A DNA stretch of 64,000 nucleotides from contig CM041465.1 of assembly GCA_023213395.1 (NCBI GenBank), forward strand, positions 180,241,741 through 180,305,740. Direction: 5' to 3'. The DNA comes from Cycas panzhihuaensis. Taxonomy: Eukaryota > Cycadophyta. Shown here one piece after another: positions 13,677-25,100 of this stretch. The stretch's first letter is position 1. Each line of letters opens with the position of its first letter. The notes under the pieces were generated by a model. The model made no database searches. It saw nothing but the letters and a program-made list of their open reading frames with translations, and was not told the DNA's origin. Position numbers and translations under genes: made by a program.

Positions 13677-14362
13677 TCGCTTGCTATTTTAGTATGTCAT
13701 TTAGTGTGGCTTTTAATGCCTTTTAGTGTCTTTTTGTATTCTTTTTGTGTCCTATCTACCTAGTGGGACTACTAAACTAGCATGCTAAATTTAGAGATCT
13801 CTAAGAAACCCTAGATTACTATTATGTTTAATGGTGCCTACCTACAAATAGGAAAGTAGGGACTCTATATATTGGTATATGAGCTCTAAGCTCTATATAC
13901 CTCAATATGTAGACTACTAAGAACGTGTCGAAGTGGTAACTTTAGGGATCCTAATCGTTCCCCTTACAAGACCGGTAAAGTTTTTTATAGATTAGGAGTT
14001 ATCTTTCTTAATGTTTTGAATTAAAATTAATTTTTAAAATATGATCTTATTTATAAAGAGGGTTCATTTTATAAAATAAAAATAAGGAGACTAAAAAGAA
14101 AATAACTTAAAAGAAATAAGAGGGTTAGGGTGCTCTTTTAATGGACTTTGTTCCAAGTGAAGATCAACCTCCTTCACACAAGAAGGACACCTACAACCGA
14201 GAAAACACAAATACTTGTTAGCCAAAAATAAGATAACATAGCATATAAAAGATATATTAACAATATTTAGCAACTAGATTCTATGCAAAATAAAAATAAG
14301 GCCTTCAATTTATTAAGATAAATATTATTTGTAATCAAACAAAAGTGTCAATTTTAACTACT
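13677..14362 (-). other. Outer copia leader, gag-proximal part
   Basis: Non-coding leader between gag and the inner copia. 13790-14010 resembles 19080-19500 of the inner element's leader ('attactatt', 'ttccccttacaag' and the spacing between them), which suggests the two nested elements belong to related families. The outer leader resumes at 22445. Confidence 0.7.
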
Positions 14363-14367
14363 AAGAA

Positions 14368-14730
14368 TGTTAGCTTGAGGTATAGGCGGGAGGATTATAG
14401 ATGAGTATACAACATTTTGAAGTGAAAATTAATTTTTAAAATTTAAGATGATATTATTAAAAAAACCAGGGAGGTATTTCCCACCTATATATAGATAATT
14501 TTGCAGGTGGTAAGCATCTCGACTTGACCAACATTTAAAATTTAAAAATATATTAAAATATTAAACAATTAATTGAATAACTTACCTATGGCGGTTGTGT
14601 CGACTCTTTGTCACCACTTGGTGGCTATTTGGCGATACTAGGTAGCCCGAGGTATCCTAGGGACTCTTAAGGTGGCATTGAGGGGCCTAAAGTGTACACA
14701 TGCACTAGCAAATTTAATATTATCCCAACA
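14368..14730 (-). repeat. 3' LTR of inner copia
   Basis: It shares with 22073-22439 the stretch 'cccacctatatatagataat', which on the minus strand contains a TATATATAGG promoter-like box. It also shares 'ggtggcattgaggggcc' and the terminal 'atcccaaca'. Confidence 0.93.
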
Positions 14731-14739
14731 CTCTCCTCC

Positions 14740-17700
14740 ATAATAGACAATATGAAGAACCTCTAATTTGTCTCTAAATTTATGAAATTTGATTTTATCC
14801 AATGCTTTGTGAAGATGTCTATTGCTTGGTCTTTGGTGCTACAATATGCCAATTTAATTTCTCTTGCTTGTACTAGTTCTCGAATAAAGTGATATTGCAT
14901 CTCAATATATTTCATTTTATCATGGAAAACTAGGTTTTTGCCATATGTATTATATTGTAATTATTATACGTAATTCTTGTACGCTTTCTGTTTTAGCTGA
15001 AAGTCTTGCAGTAGTCTTATCAACCACACTCTTTCACATGCGGCAGCAACTACTACTTTATATTCTGTTTTGATTGTAGATAGGAAAACTGTATTTTGTT
15101 TCTTAGTGCTCTAAGCTATAAATGCCAGACTAATCTTGAAAATGTAACCTAAAGTTAATTTTCTATCATCAATGTTACTGCCTAATCTAAATCAGATAGC
15201 TTGTCAACCGTAAATTTGATGAAGCTTTATAATATAGCCCATATTCAAGTGCTTTTAAGATAATGAAGAATTCTTTTAGTTACTTACTAATAAGTAGTCT
15301 TTGGGTCTTGCATAAATCTAGATACAACATTGATTTAATGTGTTATGTTTGGTCGAGTGGATGTTAAGTAGATCAAACTACCAATTAATTCTCTATAGAG
15401 TGTAGGATCAATAGGTGTAGAGCCATCTAATTTAGAAAGCTTAATTCATATTTTTAATGGAGTTGCTAATTATTTGTAGTCGGTCCTTATGAACTTTTGT
15501 AGTAGATATAGGGTATATTTCATTTGGAAGATGAAAATGCCATTCTTATCATGCCATACCTCTAAACCTAAGAAGTAATGCATTAATTCAAAATCATCAT
15601 TTCAAATTCTATACATATGGCTTATTTAAAGTTTTAAAAAGATGGGAGTTATTTCCAGTGTAGATAAGATTATCTATGTAAAGTCTCATAATTAGGATAG
15701 ATTCTCCCTTGATTTTGATGTAGAGATTTGGGTCGATTGAGATCTTTCAAAGTCTTAATATCTAAAATATTTATTAATTTAGGAATACTAAACCCTCGAT
15801 GCTTGTTTCAAACCTTAAAATGCCTTTTTGAGTTTGTACACTTTGTTTTCCTCCCTCGACTTTAAAACCAAGGGGTTGAGAGACATAGATATCCTCTTCA
15901 ATATAACCATTGAGGAAAACACTTTTGGCGTCCATTTCATAAACTTTCTATCATATTTGAGTCATTAAACCTATTATTATGCGAAGTATTTCTATTTAAG
16001 CAACAAAAATAAATGTTTCATTGTAATTAATGCCTTCTCTTTGAGCATAACCTTTGGCAACTAATTTATCTTTATATTTATCAATTAATCCATCAAAGCG
16101 AACTTGGTTTTATAGATCCACTTAGTGCCAATTACTCTTTTATTGGGAGGTAAGTTAACCAATTTGTAAGTGTCATTTTTAACAATGGAGTAATATTCAT
16201 CTTCCATTGCTTTTCTCTAAAAGTATGTGTATTGGCCTTATCAAAGGTTTGAGGCTCATGGGATTCCAAAACTTTGCTCATGAGGGAAAAAATTATTCTA
16301 TGTGAGTGAGTGGATCTTTAATTTCTATCCAAAATATTACCTATATCATGGTTCCTTTGAACCCATTTTAGAAGATATTATGGTGGAGGTTGAGAAGAGG
16401 TTCCCTCCCCACTTGGTTCATTAATAACTCATTTAGAGTCAAACAAAAGAGGCACATATTTTGATTTGATAGACTTGTCAAAATTGATTATTACTTCTTC
16501 CCTATTTTCTTATTATCACAATAACAAGCATCTTCTTGAAACTTTACGTCTCTACTCAACATGACCTTCTTTGACTTAGGATCATAAACTTTGTATGATT
16601 TAGAAGTTTCACAATAGCCAAGAAATATGAACTTGACACTATGGTCATCCAACTTAGATCTCCTTGGGTCAAGAACATGTGCATAGGCTAGGCACCCAAA
16701 GACTCTTAAGTGATATATGTTTGGCTTATAGCCTGTCTAAGCTTCTTGAGATGTCTTCCACCTTAGGGCTTTGGTGGAGTACCTATTGAGGAGATAAGCA
16801 AATATATGGACGCTTTCGCTAAAACTCATGGCCCAAGTTTTTATCCTTCAAAGATATACCTTATTATTTCTATAATGGTGCAATTTTTTCTTTCTATTAC
16901 ATCAATTTATTGTGTAGTGTAGAGATTAGTGAGTCGCCTTCTAATCCCATGATGTATATAATATGCCTTAAATTCATTAGAGATGAATTCTCCTCCATTA
17001 TTAAATCTTAGAGAGACAAGTTTATGCCTACTTTGTCACTCTACAAAGGTTTTAAAGTCAACAAAGTATTGAAACACATCATTTAAACTTAAGAAAGAAT
17101 GTCCATGTCTTCCTAGTGTAGTCATCAATGAATATAATGAAATAATATATACCGCTAATGAGGCGACATCCATAGGGCCACGAGATATTTGTATAGACTA
17201 GTTGAAGTGGACCGGTTGCTCGATAACCGAAATCTAGAAAGCTTTCCTATGTTGTTTACCAAGTAAGCATCCCTCACATATGGTTTTATCCACTTCAATG
17301 TTAGATAAACCATTAACCATATCCATTCTTTTCATTAGTTCCAAACTACTATAGTTGAGGTATTTAAATCTCCTATGCCATAAGTCACTATCTAATTTAA
17401 CTGTAGTTCTTAAGGCATAGGTATTCGATAGAGTAAAGACAAGTTTAAACAACCTATCTTTTGTTATTTTGTATTTTGCAATAATTATCTTGTTTTTCCT
17501 CTTGTCTTTAATTGTGTACTTACCATTGTCAAAGATGACCTTATAATCGACCCATTATCCGCCCCTCGATAAAAGATTTTTCTTTAAGATAGGAATATAC
17601 AATATATGATCAAGGTGTCTATACTCTTTTATATCTATCATGAGAGCTATGTTGCCTCTAACTAATTCATGAGATGTATCATCTCTAAACATTAGTGAAC

Positions 17701-18944
17701 CTCTTTTGCTTTTATCCAAGGTATAGAATTGATGCTTCTTATGAGTCATGTGTGTGGAGTAACCTAAGTCAATGTACCAACTATCGCCTTCTTCTTCTTT
17801 GGTATTATAACTAGATAAAGAAAGTCTATTATTATCCCTTGTCTCTATATGGTATTTGTACTCCCTTTAGTGGGTGGTCCATGTTTTAAAAATATTTATC
17901 TTTTATGTGACTACTACGATAACAATCGGAGTAGTATAAGGTCTCTCTTCTCCCATAGCTTAGACTTCAACTGTGGATGAGTTCTTTCAATATAGGAAGG
18001 TCTCCTCCTTTCTCCATAATGTGGAACTGGATTTTTCCTTTGTTTATTTTCATAATAGTCTGATTTGATCTTGTAGCTTGAACATTTCCTTGGTAATTGG
18101 GGCAACATGAATGTGCCTTAAGTTATTTCTCCTTATTTGGATACCTAAGAGGATTAAAATTTCACTAGTTTGCTCCTTGTCTCCTTTGATGAAGAGCTTG
18201 ATATTTAGGTGGATCTTATTGCAAATCCCTTCTAGGATTTCTATCCCTTCTCTTGGGAGGCGATTCTCTAGATTTTGACGTACCCACTTAAGAATGAGAC
18301 TGAATTCTGGCCTTGGTAGCAAAGGCATACTTAAGGGATTCATTTGCATTTTGTTATTCCTCGACTAGCATTAATATGGCACTTAGTTGTTCTACCTTCA
18401 ATGCGCTTAGATCTTTAGAAACCCCTATGCTTATTGCTACCATTTCAAACCTTCTTACAAAGACCTACACATCTCAATATTCTTTCTATTACTCTTTGCT
18501 CTGTCAATGTATCTCTAAGTAATCTCATCTAGTTTACTATGTCTTAGACCTTAGTCATGAATTTTTATTCTGATTCTGTTGGCATCATTCACAAGTTTTC
18601 AAATTTACTCTTTAAGTTTTGAAGCTTAGATGATGCAACTCCTTCAAAAATTAATTGTAGGGTATCCCATGCTTCTTTTAACCTAGTTGACTCACTAACC
18701 CATGGAAAAATATGATCTTCTAATGCACGTAATATAAGGATAAGAGCTTCATTATCCTTTTAACATTTTCTTTATAAGTTACCTTTTTAACGTCGAAGAC
18801 ATTACGGCCTAATTCAATATGGCCTATTTTCATAATCTCTCATATATCATTACCAATAAGGATGGATCTCATCCTCTTACTCTAATTTATAAAATTATTA
18901 CTATCAAATTTAGGGATTACCATGTTTCCAAAGTTTGATGCCAT
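14740..18944 (-). pseudogene. Inner copia gag-pol remnant
   Basis: Minus-strand gag opens at 18942-18944 with 'MASNFGNMVIPKFDSNNF', followed by the UBN2-type gag body. The protease-region remnant (17555-17749) retains 'LDHILYIPILKKNLLS'. A GAG-pre-integrase domain lies at 17234-17452 ('LDSDLWHRRFKYLNYSSL', 'CEGCLLGKQHRKAF'). The integrase-RT linker near 16550-16720 reads 'FGCLAYAHVLDPRRSKLDD' and is well kept. RT has 'YIDNLIYTG' in place of YVDDL (about 15690), so the second catalytic Asp is Asn. The end near 14790 reads 'AIDIFTKALDKIKFHKF'. Stops and shifts throughout mean it is not functional. Confidence 0.9.
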
Positions 18945-21900
18945 CTCTTACTTAAAGTTTTAAAACTATAGATAAAGTAAGGTTTTCGGAGGTTTGATTT
19001 TAAAAATTAATCAAGAAGTATTGTTTAATATTTTGGCTAAGGTTTTGTAAATGTCCTAGTCTCTAATAAGGATTCTAGGGCTCTAAGTCTAAGGGTTTCT
19101 AAGGAAACCTTTGATTACTATTCTCTAGTGGCACTTACCCACAAGTGCAAAAATAAGGACCTAATATACCAAGATTTGAGCTCAATGTTTAGTATACCCG
19201 AATATACGATGCTATGAAGGTTGTTACATCCCCTAAATTGTTGGTTCACTTGCACTAGACTTATGCCTAACGACGGATCTAGCGGTGAAGGTTTAACTAA
19301 CCAAAGTACTCACCCTCTCTAGGTCTAACCTTGGTCTTTGAATTCTAATAAAGACTCATTTTCGACCTTAGCACCACCGAATATACCTTATAGACAATGG
19401 CTTTCCTCATCTAATATGAGTAGGCCAATTGGTGTGTGCTTGGTGATAACTTCAGAGCTCTTAACTATTCCCCTTACAAGGTTGGAAAATATGTGGTTAA
19501 TTTGGGAATTATCTTTTAATATGAAAGTAAATTTTAATTGAATGTAGTCTTGCTTAATCTCTTTGGGATTATTTTTATTCAAGAAATGAAACAAAATAAA
19601 TCTTTAAGTAAGATGAAATATATATCTCAAATAAAAATATGATATAAAACTTTATAAAGTTACAATAAACACAAGTAAAAGAATCAAGATACTTTTCTTC
19701 CTTTAATGAACTAAGAAATAAATGCTAATGTGCAATCTAATATTCTTGAGTTGAGATGCTCTTATAGGAATGAAATAAGAGAATGTATGAACTCGTCCAA
19801 AGTAATGTTCTAACTAATGGAATCCTTAATCTTTGGAATGTATAAATAAACTGTGAAATAAAATTGATCGATGAACCTTGTAACTATGCTTTTACAAATT
19901 TTAATTTGAATAACAAATAAATCTTTTGATAAACAGTAAAGTAACTCCTTGACTAATATGCCACTTAATGTTGAAAGATAATGATATTATAATTTGAGTG
20001 TCACATAGTACCTTTATAAGAATGAAAATAAAATAGGTGAATCCTACAATTTTTTAGAAGAAACTATGCTTGAAATGATTAGTAGTACTAAGAAACATTA
20101 TTTATTTGATTGATAATACAAAAATAAAATAAAAATCAAGGTAAATAGTACTTATTGATGTATTACTATACTTAGACTTTTTAATGCTTATGAAGCTAAA
20201 AATTGATGTTAGTAGCTACAAATAGCTTGTAATCTATATGAAAAATCAATAAATGACCCAAGAAATTGATTACTAGTGATTATGCTCAAATATGGTTAAT
20301 TGAAATGAAAAATACTCAAAAATATTACTAAATGAGCATGTTTAGTGTTGAACTAGAGCCTAAAATTGAGCAGCTTCAAAGTCCTACAAAATGATGTCAA
20401 AATAAGATAAGATTGATTCTAATGTGAATAACTAAAACAACTTTCTGACAATTCTTATGGTTTTGAAATCGGAGCTAAAATGATCAAGTTATTGAAAAAA
20501 TGGTGAACATACCTCTTTAAGGATAGTGAAATAAATGTTTAAAAAGTGTTGAATTTGGTTGATTAAAATATAATTGAAAGTTACTGAGTGAAATACGGTT
20601 CCAATGAAGACTAGTTTCCTTTGAAATCGATACTCCAGGAGAAAGTTGCGTGAAAAGTACAAGAAGCCCTCTTTAAGTATAAACAAAATGAAATTTAGAA
20701 AAATATGAATAAGCCCTTTAAGTATGAGGAGTACAACAAGATGGAGATCAATATGGTCATTGGTTTAGTCCTAATGGGGGAGGGGAGGAGGGTTGTGGAA
20801 CTCAAATGATTATCCAAACTAATTTATAGTCTTAAAATAAAAAAATATAAAAATCAATTAAGTGTAATTTGAAATCCACTCCTCAATGAAGCCAAATACT
20901 AAAATCACGTGGATTGAGGAGACTGGGGGCTCAATGCAAGGGGCTAATCTCCTTTTATATGATGAACTCAAAATATTATCAATAACAATTAAATGTTTAT
21001 ATACTATATCAAATAAACATAAAATAAAGTATGTTAAAAAGTTGATTTGAATAAATTGACACCGAATTCGACATGTGTAACATCTCTAAAGATCAACAAA
21101 GGCCAAAAATACAATTATTTGGATCGATTCCAAATGCAAAGAGGAGAGGGACTTAATACTCTAGCCAAATTAATCAAGAACAATTGAAACGAATGAAGAA
21201 TGTGTGTGTGTGTGTGTGTGTGTGTGAATGAGAAGTATGATGTGAACAATAATGGAAACATGAGGTGAAGACAAAGGCTAAAAAACTAGATAGATTTTGA
21301 TTTGAGGATCAACTTGATGTTGCAAGTGGGGCACATCATACTTTTAGCCGATCGAGCACACAATCAATCAAAATCTAGATATTAATATATGTATTTTATA
21401 TATATTAAAGGGAAAAAATGATGTTGAACTAGAGATGGAGAAGAATGACTAACTGAGAGAGGTAAAACAAAGAATAAAGCTTGATATGACCACCGATATT
21501 CACCTAGATGACTTCACGGGGATGCCTAAGGAGTGCAAACTCGATTACAAAAAAAAAAAAACCTTTGTATAAGTCAAAAAATCAATGAAAATGGTGAGCA
21601 AACTCGATGAGGAGACTCAATTGATTCAAACTCTCAACAAAGGGAATCATTTCTCACGCGATTTCGTGGGTAGTTGGGTATGCTAGATGGTAAGGCAATG
21701 GTGAAATTTCATACCAAATAGTTGCTTGTAGGCTCGGAATGAAGCTATTTGGAATAAGATGGACCAAAAATAAAAGGCTATGACTCTAAGGGAAATTTCT
21801 TCCAACAAAATCGTGAAATTATGTGCGGTTTCTTACGGTGGCTAGAGAACTTAATCATGATCGAGCAGTAGTCATATGATACTATTACGATTAGCGTGTG

Positions 21901-22058
21901 AGCCACAATCACGAGTTCTAAATCGACTATGAAAAAAGTAAAATATAAACGAATATATATAATATTCTAAAGTTTTAATAATGTTAATGATTAATAATTT
22001 GAAATATCACGTACATACCAAAATTACTGTCATGAAACTTCTAAACCCAAATAAATAT
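18945..22058 (-). other. Long untranslated leader of inner copia
   Basis: About 3.1 kb between the primer binding site and gag with no recognisable protein on either strand. It contains the leader block shared with the outer element (19040-19540), a (GT)n run at 21201-21226 and an A-run at 21550-21561. Such long leaders occur in some plant copia lineages, but a further unrecognised insertion inside it cannot be excluded. Confidence 0.6.
21201..21226. repeat. (TG)n microsatellite
   Basis: Thirteen TG units in the inner copia leader. Confidence 0.97.
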
Positions 22059-22072
22059 GCTCTAATACCAAA

Positions 22073-22439
22073 TGTTGGCTTTGAAGTGTAGAGCGAGAGG
22101 ATTACACATAAGTATACATCATTTTGAAATGCAAAATAAATTCTAAAATGTAAGATGAGAGTTTTAAAAAATACCAGGGAGGTATTCCCCACCTATATAT
22201 AGATAATTTTAAGGAGGCGATAAGCGCCACAACTCGACCAACATTTAAAATTTTAAAAAATATTAAAATATTAAATAATTAATTGAATAACTTACCTGTG
22301 GTGGCTATATCGGCTCTTTGTCATTCTTGGCGACTATTTAACGATGCTAGGTGGCACGAGGTATCCTACGGACTCTCAAGGTGGCATTGAGGGGCCCAAG
22401 GTGCATACATGCACTAGAAAATTAGACTTTATCCCAACA
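22073..22439 (-). repeat. 5' LTR of inner copia
   Basis: On the minus strand this is the promoter-bearing LTR, with TATATATAGG at about 22193-22203. The primer binding site complement lies at about 22059-22070, two bases from the LTR. Confidence 0.93.
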
Positions 22440-22444
22440 AAGAA

Positions 22445-23520
22445 ACCCTTGAAAAACTACTCAAAACTAAATAAAACTAGCTCCAATATGTAGGTCTTTG
22501 AAAATAGATTCCAACGATTTAGACAATGCTCACATTTGACCTCCTGTTGAAAAGTTATGGTCAAAACAATCAAGGGTATTCCTTATGCGCAAAGAAAACT
22601 AGGTTTAGGTGGATTAAACCCCTTCATCGATTAGCCCCACCTTAATCGGTCTCGCATATGACCACTGTTGGGCTATGAAAAGGCTACTAAAATTAAAACT
22701 ATTATCAAACAACAAATATTTTTTGATTAATCAAAAAAGGTTTAAAATTAACTTATAAAGATTTAGCATCCACCCTTTTAAAATAGACCCTCGATCATAC
22801 GAGGTTCTCTATATGATCACCGCTAGTGATTAGGTGCCTCCCACGTAATTAAGATCATAATGCAATCTACTTAAATTTCCTTAGAACTTTGTAAAAATAA
22901 AATATAAATCAATCAAAGATTTATCACACGGCTCCGTGTGAAAACAAAGAACTAAATGGTGATCAAACTTATTTGAATCTATTACAACTTGATTAAATTG
23001 AGTAAATATATAATAGGATCATTTCTAGACTAATAATGAAACAAAGTAGGATCGATCTAAGTTGAAAATAGGGTCCCCACAGCCTTAATACTCCACCCAC
23101 AAACATATAGCCTCTACGGTGAATGGTGGACAAATGGAGGCCAAGATTCTTTAAAGATTGATTGAAAGGGATTATTATGTAGTTGCGTAATCGTACAATC
23201 TCCCTATGGCTCGGCAAGAGGCAAGTAGGGCACCATACAAACTTGAATGGAAACCACGCAAACTTGCTTTAATAGAGATGGAGACTAAACGATATAAAAC
23301 AACACCAACGGTATCGCTTTTGCTTGAAACTATTTCAATGAGGATAAAGGACTGCTACCAACTAGCAAAACTATAAATGAGAGTTGTTATATGAAGAAAA
23401 CACCCTACAATGGTATCAGATATACTAGAAAATACTAAAATTGATTACAAAATATATAAAAAGAGATGAATAGGGTATCATTATTAACAAATAGGCCATC
23501 ATTTCTCAGTTAAGCTCACA
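22445..23520 (-). other. Outer copia leader, LTR-proximal part
   Basis: Continuation of the outer element's leader after the inner copia. No open frame resembling a known protein. Confidence 0.75.
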
Positions 23521-23531
23521 CATTGATACCA

Positions 23532-23904
23532 TATCAAATTTATTAATAGGAACTAATAAAAATGTGCATTTAAATATAGCTCAAGCAAACAAAGATTAAT
23601 CATAAAATAAGAAAGTAAATTGCTATAGAAATGCACTATGACTAAATTGGTTATCTGCATCTAAATTTTAAGAGGTTCTCGCATATGAAAACATTCAATA
23701 TATAAGTTAATAGGGTCATGCTTAATTTATAAGCATACAATGCTGAATACAAATGATATAATTAGTCGACTTAGCAATAAAGGTGGCAAACTAGACCAAA
23801 CTATAGATTACATTTAAATTTACAAAGTGGAGGTCACACCGTGATACATAAGTACAAATATATGTAAAATATAATACAATGAAGGACCGTTATATGTTTT
23901 AATA
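23532..23904 (-). repeat. 5' LTR of outer copia
   Basis: Partner of 8726-9196 without the AT expansion. The primer-site complement lies just left of it (23522-23530, 'attgatacc' plus a), giving minus-strand TGGTATCAAT. Confidence 0.93.
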
Positions 23905-24665
23905 GATAAGTGGAGTGTGGCTATTAAAGTAGATAAAGAAAGGTGGAATGAACCGATATAAGAAACTAGACAAGAACTTGTAATGAAAAGATGTGATAAG
24001 GCAATATAGGACTATGATAATGCAATAAAGGACCGCAGCTTACAATAAAGGACTATGACACTACACTAGAATTTTATAGTACTATGGAAAAACACGTAAT
24101 ATTATACCATAAATTTGTAATGAGAAGATCAAGACTTACAATCATGCAAATCGTAACAAGTATGATTCCACAAAAGAAGATAAAGAGCTAAGAAGCAACT
24201 ATGTAAAGCAAGATAGAATCTTGTAGTAGTTAACAAGAAAGATTCAATCTTTAAAATAATTAAACAGTGAATTTTCTTTTACTAAAAATTAAAAAAATAA
24301 TTGTAATATTATACCATAAATCTATAATGAGAAGATCAAGATTTACAATCACACAAATCACAATAAGCATGATGCCACAAAGGAATATAAGGAGCTAAGA
24401 AGCAACTATGTAAAGCAAAATAGAAACTTGCAATAACTAGTAAGAAATATTCAATCCTTAAAACAATTGAATAGTGAAACTTTTAAACTAAAATTTGAGA
24501 AAATAAGCTACCACATTTGCATGAAATTTAGTTATATAATAGTGTAAAAAAATAAATTCAAGCATGTATGTTTCCAAATATAATGCAAGAAAGAGGAAAG
24601 ATTAGGTGTGTCTTGTGCAATACTCCTTGAATGATGATCTATTGCTTTGGTTTCAAACTTATAAA
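23905..24665 (+). repeat. Segmental duplication copy A, right block (gypsy coiled-coil region)
   Basis: It resumes the copy A sequence after the copia insertion and matches 49161-49943. It includes a roughly 205-bp tandem duplication (about 24094-24295 and 24301-24500) centred on 'gagctaagaagcaactatg'. In one frame this encodes 'KELRSNYVKQ', then 'LV..IQSLK', a heptad-like coiled coil. Homology to copy B ends abruptly at 24665, inside the gypsy polyprotein. Confidence 0.9.
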
Positions 24666-25100
24666 AGGGAGAGGTTGGCTCATGACCTCATGTCATTTAT
24701 GGTGTGGATCCCCTTTATCCAAATGGGGTTTCCCCTCCTTTAGGAGGCCCCTATGGGCAAAACACACTTCCTCATACATCATTTTATAACACTTCTATTT
24801 ATCCAAAGGTACCCATAGGTGCCTAGCCTAGTCCTTCACCCTACCTACCTATAAGAGTCATGCCTTCAACACCACCACTATCCCAACAACCTTTACAAAC
24901 CTCTTTAGTTCCACCCTACTAGGCCTAACAAGCCCAACCTACTCCTAGTCCCCTAAACATAGGTGATCCCTAAGGGATTCCCTCTCATGTAACAATCTCA
25001 TGCCCTTATGGTAAGCCTAAAAATGGTTAAGGCACTCCCTCAGTTGATCTAACCTTACTAGACCTACTAGTAAGGATAATCCCCTTATGGTATCATCCTA
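24666..25100 (+). pseudogene. Proline-rich remnant, possibly gag of another element
   Basis: After the copy A junction one plus-strand frame reads a proline-rich stretch with few stops ('DPLYPNGVSPPLGGPYG', 'MPSTPPLSQQPLQTSLVPP'). Proline-rich linkers occur in some plant gypsy gag proteins, but no zinc knuckle or other diagnostic motif follows, so this is only a suggestion. Confidence 0.25.

Larger units (their letters stand above)
14368..22439 (-). mobile_element. Inner Ty1-copia retrotransposon nested in the outer copia leader
   Basis: Minus-strand LTR element with LTRs at 14368-14730 and 22073-22439, both of TGTT...CCCAACA form. A perfect 5-bp target-site duplication AAGAA lies at 14363-14367 and 22440-22444. 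The polypurine complement 'ctctcctccata' follows the left LTR and the primer-site complement 'gctctaatacca' precedes the right LTR. Total length is about 8.07 kb. Gag-pol runs from 18944 down to about 14740; the leader (18945-22060) is about 3.1 kb, unusually long. The LTRs differ at roughly one base in five by eye, so this insertion is also old. Confidence 0.95.
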
